DNA of 64,000 bases, taken from positions 1 to 64,000 of the forward strand of contig JAEINQ010000024.1 in NCBI GenBank assembly GCA_016342285.1. Reading direction: 5' to 3'. Every line of letters starts with the position of its first letter. Within the stretch, counting starts at the first letter, position 1. The notes under the pieces are model-generated. The model saw nothing but the letters and a program-made list of their open reading frames with translations. It was not told where the DNA came from and searched no databases. This document shows positions 51,927-61,138 of the stretch, one piece after another. The position numbers and the translations under genes are program-made. Source of the DNA: Desulfobacterales bacterium (GTDB taxonomy: Bacteria; Desulfobacterota; Desulfobacteria; Desulfobacterales; JAEINQ01).

Positions 51927-52949
51927 ATGAAAAGAGCAGGAAGCGTTTTTCTGGTAGCGATTTTATTGGTTTCAGGGCTGGTCTGTCTGGGTGCTACCGG
52001 CACGGCGACCGCTGGTGCCGTCAAACTCAGCTATGCCAATTTCCCGCCGGCACCCACGTTTCCCTGTGTTCAGATGGAGCGCTGGAAAACGGAGGTCGAA
52101 AAACGGACCCACGGGGCCGTGGCCATCGACACCTATCCCGGCGGCACCCTGCTGGGCGCCAAGGAGATGATGGACGGGGTCATCGCCGGCCAGGCCGATA
52201 TCGGCAACCTGTGCATGGCCTACCAGCCCGGCAGGTTCGTATTGACCAATGCCACCAGCCTGCCGCTGGATATTCCCGATGCGCGAACCGGCAGCGTGGT
52301 TTTGTGGGAACTCTACAAGAAGTACCTGCCCAAGGCCTTTGACAAGGTCAAGGTCCTGACCATGTTCACCACGGCGCCGGCCAACATCATGTCCAAGATG
52401 CCGATCCGCAACCTCGACCAGCTCAAGGGGGTGGACCTGAGGGCGTCGGGCGGTGCGGCCCAGATTCTCAAGGCCTGGGGCGCCAACCAGGTCGGCATGC
52501 CCATGTCGGCCACTCCCGAGGCCTTGCAAAAAGGGGTGGTTCAGGGCCTGTTTTCCTCTCTGGAAGCCATGAAAGATTTCAACTACGCCGAGTTGTGTCG
52601 GTACGTGACCTTGACCGATACGGTGATCTACCCCTTTGCCGTGGTTATGAATATGGATGCCTGGAACCGGCTCCCGGCCGATGTTCAGAAGGTTATGAAC
52701 GACCTGGGCACCGAGCAGGCCGAGTGGACGGGCAATTACATGGACAACCATGTCAAGGATTCCATTGCCTGGTCCAAGAAGACCTACAACGTGGAATTTA
52801 TCGCGTTGCCGGCGGCGGAGAAACAGAAGATGAACGGGCTGCTCCAACCCATCACCGACAAGTGGATCGCAGACGCCAAGGCCAAGGGCTTTGCCGCCGA
52901 GGCCATTGTCTCCGACATTCGGGCGCTGACCAAGAAATACGGTCAATGA
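51927..52949 (+). CDS. dctP: TRAP transporter substrate-binding protein (DctP family)
   Basis: A 340-residue periplasmic binding protein with a Sec signal peptide (residues 1-28). The fold-typical GVIAGQADIG and the carboxylate-binding Arg172 (LKGVDLRASGG) mark the DctP/TAXI-type SBP. It catches an organic acid; C4-dicarboxylate, keto acid or aryl acid cannot be separated here. AAGGAG lies before the ATG. Close to iorAB, so an arylacetate or aryl keto acid is a testable idea. Confidence 0.9.
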   Translation: MKRAGSVFLVAILLVSGLVCLGATGTATAGAVKLSYANFPPAPTFPCVQMERWKTEVEKRTHGAVAIDTYPGGTLLGAKEMMDGVIAGQADIGNLCMAYQPGRFVLTNATSLPLDIPDARTGSVVLWELYKKYLPKAFDKVKVLTMFTTAPANIMSKMPIRNLDQLKGVDLRASGGAAQILKAWGANQVGMPMSATPEALQKGVVQGLFSSLEAMKDFNYAELCRYVTLTDTVIYPFAVVMNMDAWNRLPADVQKVMNDLGTEQAEWTGNYMDNHVKDSIAWSKKTYNVEFIALPAAEKQKMNGLLQPITDKWIADAKAKGFAAEAIVSDIRALTKKYGQ

Positions 52950-52960
52950 AATTGCCGGCA

Positions 52961-53096
52961 AGTGCCTAAAATGCACTAAAGTTTGAAATGCCTAAAGTTA
53001 TGGAGTCGCTTCGCTCCGGCTCTTTTTAGCTAAGATATGGCAGAATTCCTTAATTTTAGGCACTTTAGGCATTTTAGGCACTTCAAACTTTGAGCA
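52961..53096. repeat. Family A repeat, copy 4 (TGCCTAAA flanks)
   Basis: Left flank AAGTGCCTAAAATGCACTAA and a TTTGAAATGCCTAAAG stretch; core ATGGAGTCGCTTCGCTCCG and AGCTAAGATATGGCAGAATT; right flank TTTTAGGCACTTTAGGCATT inverted against the left. It splits the dctP-dctQ interval. Confidence 0.8.
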
Positions 53097-53104
53097 TCCA
53101 ATGG

Positions 53105-53160
53105 CAACCTCTTCCAGAAACGACCCAAGGCCACGTCCTATGGGAGCGGATGCTTTACTG
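53105..53160. repeat. Family B repeat, copy 5
   Basis: Holds CTCTTCCAGAAACGACCCAA, then GGCCACGTCCTATGGGAGCG and GATGCTTTACTG. Hairpin 1 is eroded. It ends shortly before the dctQ Shine-Dalgarno. Confidence 0.55.
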
Positions 53161-53178
53161 AGCAAGGTGTAGGAGAAT

Positions 53179-53664
53179 ATGTTGGAACGATTCTGCAACG
53201 CCGCGAGCCGGTATCTTGTGGTAGCGGGTGGGGTTTTTCTGGTGGCCATGATGGGGCTGACCTGCGGCAATATCCTGTTTCGGCTGGTGTGGGTGCCCAT
53301 TCGCGGGACCTTTGAGTTGATGGGCTTTTTCGGTGCTGTCGTGGCCGCTTTTGCCCTGGGCTATACCCAACTCAGGCGCGGGCACATCGCCGTTGACGTG
53401 CTGGTCAATACCTTTTCGGATCGTACCCGGCTGCTGCTGGTGCGGATCAACAGCCTCCTGTGCGCGGTCTTTTTTGCCGTGGTAGCCTGGCAGTTGGCGG
53501 AAAAAGGGCATGTGCTGCGATTGACCGAAGAGGTGACCGAGACCTTGAGGGTCATCTACTACCCGTTCGTTTACGGCGTGGCCCTGGGTTTTGCCTTCCT
53601 CGCCCTGGTCTTCATGCTGGACCTGCTTCGCACCCTGAGGCCGGCTGCGGGAGGTGGCCATTGA
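53179..53664 (+). CDS. dctQ: TRAP transporter small membrane subunit (DctQ)
   Basis: A 161-residue protein with four TM helices and the family features (GTFELMGFFGAVVAAFALGY; RRGHIAVDVLV). It links the binding protein to DctM. AGGAG lies before the ATG. Its stop overlaps the dctM start (TTGA). Confidence 0.9.
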   Translation: MLERFCNAASRYLVVAGGVFLVAMMGLTCGNILFRLVWVPIRGTFELMGFFGAVVAAFALGYTQLRRGHIAVDVLVNTFSDRTRLLLVRINSLLCAVFFAVVAWQLAEKGHVLRLTEEVTETLRVIYYPFVYGVALGFAFLALVFMLDLLRTLRPAAGGGH

Positions 53665-54965
53665 GCCTGGCCCTGGTTGGTATTATCGGCATCCTGGTCT
53701 TGCTGGCGGTCCTTTTCTTTCTGGGTACGCCGGTGGGGTTTGCCATGGCCATGGTGGGCTTTGCCGGGTTTTGCTGGGTGGTCTCGTTCAAGGCCGGGCT
53801 CAACATGCTTAGCGCTGTCCTCTGGTCCACCTTTTCCAAATACGGCCTTACGGTGATTCCGCTCTTCATCTTCATGGGGCAGATCGCCTTCTATTCCGGC
53901 GTTAACGAAAAGCTCTACCAGGCGGCCTATCGATGGGTGGGGCATATCCGTGGCGGTATTGCCATGGCCACGGTCATGGCCTGTGCGGCTTTTAGCGCCA
54001 TTTGCGGGTCCAATGCCGCCACAGCCGCCACCATGACCACCGTGGCGCTGCCCCAGATGAAAAAATTCGGCTACCACCCGCGACTGAGCACCGGGGCCGT
54101 GGCCTGCGGTTCGACCCTGGGGGTGGTGATCCCGCCCAGCGTGGTGCTCATCGTCATCGGCCTGTCCACCAAACAGTCCATTGCCAAACTGTTCTATGGC
54201 GGGGTTGGGGCCGGTATCCTTCTGGCCCTGCTGCTGATGGCCACGATCTATGCCATTTGCCGCGTCTATCCCAACTGGGGGCCGGTGGGCCCCAAGACCG
54301 GCATGGGTGAGAAACTTCGGTCCCTTTCCGGTGCCCTGGAGATGGTCGTGCTGTTTCTGCTGGTGATGCTGGGACTCTACACCGGTTTTTTCACCCCGAC
54401 CGAAGCCGGCGCGGCCGGGGCGTTTTTTGCCCTGATCATCAGCCTGGTCCAGGGCCGGCTGGGTTGGAAGGGGTTTGTCGCCTCGGTGAGCGACACCCTG
54501 CGCATCTCCTGCATGGTCATCGTCATCGTGGCCGGAGCCATGATCTTCGGACGGTTTCTGGCCGTGACCCGCATCCCTTATGATATCGCCACCTGGGTGG
54601 TGAGCCTGCCTGTGCCCCGGGTCGTGGTCATGGCCATCATCTTTTTAATCTACGTGATCGGCGGGGCGGTCATGGACGCCCTGGCCCTGCTGCTCATCAC
54701 CATTCCCATTTTTTTTCCCGTGGCCGAACAGCTCGGCTACGATCCGCTCTGGTTCGGGGTCGTCATCACCGTGATCACCACCCTGGGGGCGGTCACGCCG
54801 CCGGTTGGGGCCACCACCTACGTGGTGGGAGGCCTGGCCAAAGACATCCCCCTGGGAGAGGTGTTCAAGGGGGTCACCTATTTTCTACCGGCCTATGTGC
54901 TTTGCGTGATCCTCCTGATGATCTTTCCGGGGCTGGTCACCTGGCTGCCCGGAATGATTCAGTGA
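53661..54965 (+). CDS. dctM: TRAP transporter large membrane subunit (DctM)
   Basis: A 434-residue permease with about 12 TM helices; FLGTPVGFAMAM, SNAATAATMTTVALP, GSTLGVVIPPSVVL and GAVTPPVGATTYVV are DctM signatures. Length equals the family norm when TTG at 53661 is used; GGGAGG lies 6 nt upstream and the TTGA overlap couples it to dctQ. The longer frame beginning inside dctQ is rejected. It drives uptake with the Na+ or H+ gradient. Confidence 0.93.
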   Translation: MSLALVGIIGILVLLAVLFFLGTPVGFAMAMVGFAGFCWVVSFKAGLNMLSAVLWSTFSKYGLTVIPLFIFMGQIAFYSGVNEKLYQAAYRWVGHIRGGIAMATVMACAAFSAICGSNAATAATMTTVALPQMKKFGYHPRLSTGAVACGSTLGVVIPPSVVLIVIGLSTKQSIAKLFYGGVGAGILLALLLMATIYAICRVYPNWGPVGPKTGMGEKLRSLSGALEMVVLFLLVMLGLYTGFFTPTEAGAAGAFFALIISLVQGRLGWKGFVASVSDTLRISCMVIVIVAGAMIFGRFLAVTRIPYDIATWVVSLPVPRVVVMAIIFLIYVIGGAVMDALALLLITIPIFFPVAEQLGYDPLWFGVVITVITTLGAVTPPVGATTYVVGGLAKDIPLGEVFKGVTYFLPAYVLCVILLMIFPGLVTWLPGMIQ

Positions 54966-55278
54966 GTTTTGCAGAAAAAATGCTTGATTTTTGGACCTTG
55001 TCCTGATAGGGCCTGCCTCAGAGGCTGTGAACCACCCCTACTTCTCTTTCGGTGCGATACTATCTGACCTCCAGCGCTTCTGATTGTGGTTCCGGTCCTT
55101 ACAATGCCTGGGTCGTCCGCTGATCTGTGTGAGTCCATGTAGCCTCCACTGCCGCGGCCCAGGCATTTCTTTTTCTTCTTTCGACCTCCGCGCCGATCGA
55201 TTTCCCGGTATCCATTCAAGATTTTCGCAGCAGTGCCGATACCCTTATAAGGCTGAAAAAAAGGAATGTTTCTGAGAA
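54966..55278. other. Unassigned intergenic region between dctM and the DISM kinase
   Basis: 313 bp. A 112-codon frame exists on the minus strand but has Lys- and Arg-rich low-complexity content and no Shine-Dalgarno, so I do not call it. Pairing such as GCCTGGG (about 55106) with CCCAGGC (about 55158) suggests a structured RNA or leftover repeat. Promoter not identified. Confidence 0.35.
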
Positions 55279-58200
55279 ATGAAAAAATCGTTCCCACTTT
55301 TGTGGTTGATGATTATCCTCGCCATCATGGTTTTCCTGGGGGCCTGCCGCGATACCGGTGTGCGCAAAACCGTCCCCCGGATCAGCAACGGCGTCCTTGA
55401 CCTGAGGACGTGGGATTTCCGGTTTGACGGGATTGTCACCCTGTCCGGTGAGTGGCGATTTTACTGGAAAGCGCATTTGGCGCCGGAGAGCGTGTTCGAC
55501 CCGGCCGTGACCCATGCGGCCGATCTTATCCAGGTTCCCGGCACCTGGAACGGTCGGGATCAAAATGGAGAAAAAATATCCGGTGACGGCTTTGCCACCT
55601 ATCGGTTGAAGATCCTTCGACGTCCCCAAAAAGAGCGTCTCGCCTTCAGACTGCTCGATATGGGAACCGCCTTTCAGATGTATGTCAACGGGAATAGGCT
55701 GGTCTCTTCCGGCCGGCCCGGTCAAACCGCCGATACCACAATCCCGTTTTTTTCCCCCGGAATTACCGAATTCGATGTCGATTCAGATCAGATCGACGTT
55801 GTTGTTCATGTCTCCAATTTCCATCACCGGTCAGGGGGTATGTGGGAATCGATCCAATTGGGATCCGTCCTTGAGGTCAGAACCGCCAGAGAGACGCACC
55901 TGGTTTATGATTTTTTCCTTTTGGGCAGCATTCTGATTATGGGCCTGTATCATATAGGCCTGTATTGGGTCCGAAAGGATGATAAGACCTCACTCTATTT
56001 CGGAATTTTCTGCCTCCTCATGGGGATCCGGCTCCTTGCCACCGGGGAACGGTATATTTTGCACTTTGTTCCGGGCATGGGCTATGAATGGCTGAATAAA
56101 ATCATCTATCTCTCCTTTTACGGATGCGTTCCGATCTTTGTCATGTATGCGAAAACCCTTTTTCCCCAGGAGGTTTCCGGAAAAATCAATCGGGCCTCCC
56201 AGGTCGTGGCACTGGCCCTTTCCCTATGGGTCCTGGCGGTGCCTGCCCGTATATACACCAATACCATGCCGGGGTTTCAGTTATGGACGCTGTTGCTTTT
56301 TCTTTACGGGGTCTGGGCCATCATCCTGTCCGCGTTGAGAAAGCGTAGCGGGGCAAGGATATTTCTCCTGGGGTTTCTGGCGCTCTTTATTACTACGGCA
56401 AATGACATCCTATACACGCGCCAGATAATCGATACCGGTCATTTTTTCCAGACCGGGTTCTTCATCTTTATCTTCTCCCAAGCGTACATCATTTCAAGGC
56501 GTTTTTCCGCGGCATTCTCAACCATTGAAAAACAGCGACTTGAGCTGCTCGCCGCCAATGACGACTACAGGAAGGAACTCAAGTATCGCAAACATGCCGA
56601 AAACGACCTGAAGGAATCCGAACACAAATACCGTCTTCTGGCTGAAAATGTGTCCGATATCATCTGGGTCCTGAACCTGTCGACGCTGACCTTTGATTAC
56701 ATCAGTCCGTCCGTGGAGCGAAATCGCGGCTTTACCCCGGAAGAGGCCCGGGTGCTGAGCCTGGAACAAACACTATCGCCCGAATCCTTGAAGCATGTGA
56801 CCGAAATCATGCAGGAAGAATTGCTGCACGATCAAGGCGAGGGCATGGCAGACAATCGCTCCAGAACCGTCGAAGTGCAGCATTCGGTCAAGGGTGGGGG
56901 GTATGCCTGGGCCGAAGTCACTGTCTCTTTTATTCGGGACCGCGACGGCCAGCCGACGGCCATCATGGGCGTGAGCCGGGATATCGCCGATCGAAAACGG
57001 GCCGAGACCGCCATCATCGAAAGTGAGAAGAAGTACCGGGATCTTTTTAAAAACGGATCGGACCTGCTCTGCATTCATGACCTGAACGGAAACCTGCTGG
57101 AGACCAATCTCCACTACAAGAGAGCGTATGGATGGACCCGGGACGATCTGGCCGGCCTGAACATCCGCAATATGATGCCCGACAGGTTCAAGGACAAGTT
57201 CGACCGGTATCTGGAGCGGGTTCTGGCCACGGGGTCGGATGAAGGCCTGATGACCGGTTACACCAAGTCCGGTGAGAATGTGGTGATCGAGTACCGCAAC
57301 CGGATCATCACCGGAAGCGACGGCGTCCCCGTGGCGGTCCAGGGGGCGGCCCGGGATGTCACCGAGCGCATCCGTGCGGAAAAAGCGCTTCGGGAAAGCG
57401 AGGAAAAATACAAAGAGATTGTTCAGTACGCGCCTTCGGGAATCTACGAATTTGACATGGAACGACTCCGGTTCATCAGCGTCAACGATGTCATGTGCCA
57501 ATACACCGGTTACACCGAAACGGAGTTTTTGGCCCTCGACGCCTTTGAGCTTTTATCCGAGGAGAGCAAGGAAACCCTCAATAACCTGATTGAAGAGGTG
57601 TTTTCAAAACAGCCGCGTGAACTGGCCGCCGAATACCGGCTCCGGGGGAAAGACGGAAGAGAATTCTGGGTTCTGTCGAACGCGAGATTCTTTTATGAAA
57701 ATGGTGTCCCCAAACGGGCCATGGCCGTGGTCCACGACCTGACGGCGATAAGACAGGCCGAAGAGGAACGAAGACAGCTCGAGATCAAGCTGCACAATGC
57801 CAAAAAACTCGAATCCCTGGGAACTTTGGCCGGCGGGGTGGCCCATGATTTGAACAATATCTTGAGCGGGGTGGTCAGTTATCCTGACCTTTTGCTGCTT
57901 GACCTGGACAAGGACAGCCCGCTTCGAGCGCCGTTGCTGACCATCAAAAAGTCCGGCGAAAGAGCCGCCGAAATTGTCCAGGACCTGTTGACCCTGGCGC
58001 GCAGGGGGGTCGAAAACCGAAAGGTTGTCAGTCTGAATCAGATCGTCGGTGATTTCCTGGCATCGCCGGAATACAACAAAATGCTGGCGGCCCACCATCG
58101 TGTCCGGGTGGAAACGAATATAGGGGAAAATGTACTGAATGTCATCGGCTCCGACGTGCACCTGTCCAAAACATTGATGAATCTGGTGGCCAATGCCGCC

Positions 58201-58938
58201 GATGCCATGCCGGCCGGCGGGAAGGTGACCATTGCAACGTCAAGCTGCTATCTGGACAAGGCCACCAGTGGCTTTGAGTCGATTCCCGAAGGGGAGTACA
58301 CCACCCTGACGATCTCCGATACGGGAATCGGCATGCGCCCGTCCGACCTGGACCAGATTTTCGAACCCTTTTACACCAAGAAAGCCATGGGCCGAAGCGG
58401 TACCGGACTGGGGATGTCGGTGGTCTGGGGGACGATCAAGGACCATGGCGGATTTGTCGACATTGTTACGGAAGAGGGTTCGGGCACCACTTTTACCCTC
58501 TATTTTCCCGTGACGCGGCTGGAAAAAGAAATGCTCGAATCCGTTTATATCGAAGACTATCTCGGCAAGGGCGAGTCCATCCTGGTGATCGATGATTCCA
58601 GGGAGCAGCGGGATTTGGCCGAGCGAATGATGCAGCGGCTCGGCTACACGGTAGATACCGCTGCCGGTGGCCAGGAGGCGGTGGCAATGATCAAGCAGAC
58701 CGCCTATGATCTGTTGATCCTCGACATGATCATGCCTCCGGGCATCAACGGATTGCAGACCTATAAGGAAATTCTTCGCGTCGTACCGGAGCAAAAGGCC
58801 GTCATTGCCAGTGGGTTCGCCGAAACGGAGATGGTCCGTGAAACCCAGCGGCTGGGGGCGGGCCTCTATATCAAAAAGCCTTACACGTTAGAAAAGATCG
58901 GCCTGGCCGTCCGATCCGAACTGGACCGGCAAGGTTGA
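55279..58938 (+). CDS. Large DISM-PAS hybrid histidine kinase
   Basis: A 1219-residue sensor. N-terminal lipobox-like signal (VFLGAC), 7TMR-DISMED2 domain (LDLRTWDF, SGEWRFYW), seven TM helices (about 195-410), three PAS domains with PAC tails, HisKA with His856 (GGVAHDLNN), full HATPase (NLVANAADAM, ISDTGIGM, RSGTGLGMS) and a receiver with Asp1149 (LILDMIMPPG). It is a close relative of the 24912 gene in its N-terminal half but keeps an active His. It is likely a complete phosphorelay sensor of an extracellular ligand. Confidence 0.9.
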   Translation: MKKSFPLLWLMIILAIMVFLGACRDTGVRKTVPRISNGVLDLRTWDFRFDGIVTLSGEWRFYWKAHLAPESVFDPAVTHAADLIQVPGTWNGRDQNGEKISGDGFATYRLKILRRPQKERLAFRLLDMGTAFQMYVNGNRLVSSGRPGQTADTTIPFFSPGITEFDVDSDQIDVVVHVSNFHHRSGGMWESIQLGSVLEVRTARETHLVYDFFLLGSILIMGLYHIGLYWVRKDDKTSLYFGIFCLLMGIRLLATGERYILHFVPGMGYEWLNKIIYLSFYGCVPIFVMYAKTLFPQEVSGKINRASQVVALALSLWVLAVPARIYTNTMPGFQLWTLLLFLYGVWAIILSALRKRSGARIFLLGFLALFITTANDILYTRQIIDTGHFFQTGFFIFIFSQAYIISRRFSAAFSTIEKQRLELLAANDDYRKELKYRKHAENDLKESEHKYRLLAENVSDIIWVLNLSTLTFDYISPSVERNRGFTPEEARVLSLEQTLSPESLKHVTEIMQEELLHDQGEGMADNRSRTVEVQHSVKGGGYAWAEVTVSFIRDRDGQPTAIMGVSRDIADRKRAETAIIESEKKYRDLFKNGSDLLCIHDLNGNLLETNLHYKRAYGWTRDDLAGLNIRNMMPDRFKDKFDRYLERVLATGSDEGLMTGYTKSGENVVIEYRNRIITGSDGVPVAVQGAARDVTERIRAEKALRESEEKYKEIVQYAPSGIYEFDMERLRFISVNDVMCQYTGYTETEFLALDAFELLSEESKETLNNLIEEVFSKQPRELAAEYRLRGKDGREFWVLSNARFFYENGVPKRAMAVVHDLTAIRQAEEERRQLEIKLHNAKKLESLGTLAGGVAHDLNNILSGVVSYPDLLLLDLDKDSPLRAPLLTIKKSGERAAEIVQDLLTLARRGVENRKVVSLNQIVGDFLASPEYNKMLAAHHRVRVETNIGENVLNVIGSDVHLSKTLMNLVANAADAMPAGGKVTIATSSCYLDKATSGFESIPEGEYTTLTISDTGIGMRPSDLDQIFEPFYTKKAMGRSGTGLGMSVVWGTIKDHGGFVDIVTEEGSGTTFTLYFPVTRLEKEMLESVYIEDYLGKGESILVIDDSREQRDLAERMMQRLGYTVDTAAGGQEAVAMIKQTAYDLLILDMIMPPGINGLQTYKEILRVVPEQKAVIASGFAETEMVRETQRLGAGLYIKKPYTLEKIGLAVRSELDRQG

Positions 58939-58995
58939 GTAAAGAATCCTGGCCCAGAGGACCATGCTTTGGTTTGCCCCTGGAAGGGGCTGGGT
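58939..58995. repeat. Family B repeat, copy 6 (inverted)
   Basis: AGTAAAGAATCCTGGCCCAG, ACCATGCTTTGGTTTGCCCC and TGGAAGGGGC: the inverse complement of copy 1. It begins at the stop codon of the DISM kinase. Confidence 0.7.
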
Positions 58996-59040
58996 TACCG
59001 ACCCCATATCAGTGTGGAGTGACTAAATCCAGATCCAAAT

Positions 59041-59076
59041 CGGGATCGCTATGGAAATCGATTCCGATAGCGATCC
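59041..59076. repeat. 36-bp palindrome
   Basis: GGGATCGCTAT and ATAGCGATCCC flank a GGAAATCGATTCCG-like centre. It lies after the kinase; possibly a transcription stop or a dispersed palindrome. Confidence 0.55.
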
Positions 59077-59159
59077 CGACCCCGATTGCATCAAGCCCGA
59101 AGATTGTTTCAGGGACGGCCTGCTGCCTTTTGCGTTATGGTTTGGTCGTGCGCGAGAGG

Positions 59160-60167
59160 CTATCCGCCGATGGCGCACATTTGCTGGGAGACCTGGGCTG
59201 GGCCGCGACGGGACAGGTGGTGTTCGGACGGTTTTTTGGCAATGGCCTCGAAAAACAAGTTTTCAATGTCGGCATCGGTAGCGCCCGATCGAAGCGGCCC
59301 CTTGAGATCGACCTGCACATCGGACATGAGACAGGGGCGAAGCTGGCCGTTGGCCGTAAGCCGCAGCCGGTTGCAGGTGCTGCAGAAATGGTGGCTGATG
59401 GCGCTGATAAAGCCGATCTCGCCTGCCGCTCCGGGGAGCCGAAACCGCCGGGCCGGTCCGTCGATACGGCCGTTTTCCACCGGTTCCAGATGGCCCAATG
59501 GGGATAGGGCGGCCTGAATCTCCGGGGTGAGCATCTGGCAGCCCACATCCATTCCCGATGTTCCCATGGGCATGAATTCAATGAAGCGGACGTGAAGGGG
59601 ACGGTCGATGGTCAGCCTTGCCATGTCGATCAATTCGTTGTCATTAACCCCGGCCATGGCCACCACATTGATCTTGATGGGTGAAAGCCCCTTTTCCATG
59701 GCCTTTTCAATGCCGGCCCATACCCGGTCGAATCCGTCCCGGCCGGTGATGGCGGCAAATTTCTCCCTCTCCAGCGAATCGAGGCTGACGTTGATTCGGT
59801 TGATGCCGGCGACGACGATCTGATCCATGTGCGTGGCCAGGGTCATGCCGTTGGTGGTCAGGGAGACGTCCTCAATCCCTTCCATTCGGGTCAACTCGCT
59901 CAAAAAGTCAAACACCCCTTTTCGCACCAGGGGTTCGCCGCCGGTCACACGGACCTTGGTGATCCCCAGGCGGACACCGGTCCGCACGATCCGCAGAATC
60001 TCCTCGTATCGCAGAATGTCATCATGGGCCAGTTTCGGGATTCGGTCCCTGGGGACGCAGTAGATGCAGCGAAGATTGCACCGGTCGGTGATGGAGACGC
60101 GCAGGTAGTTGAGTTTTCGCCGGCAGGCGTCGATGAGCTGTGGTGTGATTGGATTGAGGTTCGTCAT
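59160..60167 (-). CDS. moaA: GTP 3',8-cyclase (molybdenum cofactor biosynthesis)
   Basis: A 335-residue radical SAM enzyme with Cys30-x3-Cys34-x2-Cys37, VTGGEPLVR, NVSLDSL and the second cluster Cys region (CSTCNRLRLTANGQLRPCL). It ends in a Gly-Gly C-terminus as MoaA does. It makes the first molybdopterin precursor with MoaC, not encoded here. Its ATG overlaps the gpgS stop by 4 bp, which couples it to a glycosyltransferase rather than to mo genes. Confidence 0.95.
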   Translation of the reverse strand: MTNLNPITPQLIDACRRKLNYLRVSITDRCNLRCIYCVPRDRIPKLAHDDILRYEEILRIVRTGVRLGITKVRVTGGEPLVRKGVFDFLSELTRMEGIEDVSLTTNGMTLATHMDQIVVAGINRINVSLDSLEREKFAAITGRDGFDRVWAGIEKAMEKGLSPIKINVVAMAGVNDNELIDMARLTIDRPLHVRFIEFMPMGTSGMDVGCQMLTPEIQAALSPLGHLEPVENGRIDGPARRFRLPGAAGEIGFISAISHHFCSTCNRLRLTANGQLRPCLMSDVQVDLKGPLRSGATDADIENLFFEAIAKKPSEHHLSRRGPAQVSQQMCAIGG

Positions 60168-61138
60168 GGGTCGATGTGAAACTTTCGCCGGTAGTCGGGG
60201 TTGTCGATGATTGGGGGACGCTCCAGCGCGGTCAGGCGAAGGATGTCCGGATGATAGGCGCCCTTGACCAGGTTGTACTGAATCATCTCCTTGAACAGTT
60301 CGCTTTTCAGGTTGATCAGCCCTTGCTTTTCGATGCGATCCAGAAAAGTCGCCATGATGACGAAAGCCATCTTGCCTAGTGCCCGGGTATCCTGATTGCG
60401 GTGGACCCGTTTTTCCAGGTCCACCTGGGCCATGACGTCGATGCCCCATTCTTTGCAGATATCCAAAATCATGCTGGTCTCAATGCCGTATCCGATGGGA
60501 AACGGTATTCTCTCGAAAACCTCCCGGTAACCGGCGTACTCCCCGGACAGGGGCTGAAGAATCTGGGTCAGCTCCGGGTAGAACAGGGAAAAGAGCGGGC
60601 GTATGACCAGTTCGGTGACCCTGCCGCCGCCGGTGGGTCGGATCCGGTTCTTTCCCGTGGCAATGGGCCGGTCATAAAACCCCTTACTGTACTTGATCTT
60701 CCGGTCCGTGAGAAGCGGGCCGATGAGTCCGTAAGCAAACCGGTGGTGAATGTTTTTGATGTCCGCATCCAGGTAGACGATAATGTCTCCGCGGGTGATG
60801 TAAAGCGCCTTCCACAGGTTTTCCCCCTTTCCCTTGAACTTTTCCAGGTCCGGCAGGATGTTGTCGGCCTCGTAGACATCGGCGCCGTAGTCGGCGGCGA
60901 TCTCCCGGGTCCGGTCCGTGGAGCCCGAATCGACCACCACGATCTCGTCGATGAGCGCAAACCGCTGCATCAACTCGGAACGCATGATCACGATCTCCTT
61001 GGCGATGGTCCTTTCTTCGTTAAGGGTGGGCAGGCACAGGGAGATGGTCAGTCGGTGCTCTTTTTTCAGCGCCACCAGACGGCCGATATCCTGAAACTGG
61101 GAATAATGAAAGGTATTTTTTTCAAGCCACGGGCTCAT
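60164..61138 (-). CDS. gpgS: Glucosyl-3-phosphoglycerate synthase-like glycosyltransferase (GT81)
   Basis: A 324-residue GT-A enzyme close to GpgS: SLCLPTLNEERTIAKEI, VVVDSGSTDRTREIAADYGA, LPDLEKFKGKGENLW, YLDADIKN (metal-binding DxD), KGFYDRPI, TGGGRVTELVIRPL and PLSGEYAGYR. Known GpgS enzymes transfer glucose to 3-phosphoglycerate, giving glucosylglycerate after dephosphorylation, a compatible solute. No gpgP gene appears here. The start overlaps the preceding peptidase stop by 17 bp. Confidence 0.85.
   Translation of the reverse strand: MSPWLEKNTFHYSQFQDIGRLVALKKEHRLTISLCLPTLNEERTIAKEIVIMRSELMQRFALIDEIVVVDSGSTDRTREIAADYGADVYEADNILPDLEKFKGKGENLWKALYITRGDIIVYLDADIKNIHHRFAYGLIGPLLTDRKIKYSKGFYDRPIATGKNRIRPTGGGRVTELVIRPLFSLFYPELTQILQPLSGEYAGYREVFERIPFPIGYGIETSMILDICKEWGIDVMAQVDLEKRVHRNQDTRALGKMAFVIMATFLDRIEKQGLINLKSELFKEMIQYNLVKGAYHPDILRLTALERPPIIDNPDYRRKFHIDP

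Noticed and set aside
54959-55297. Minus-strand 112-codon frame after dctM
   Set aside because: Low-complexity basic composition, overlaps the start of a kinase gene, no Shine-Dalgarno and no family resemblance.
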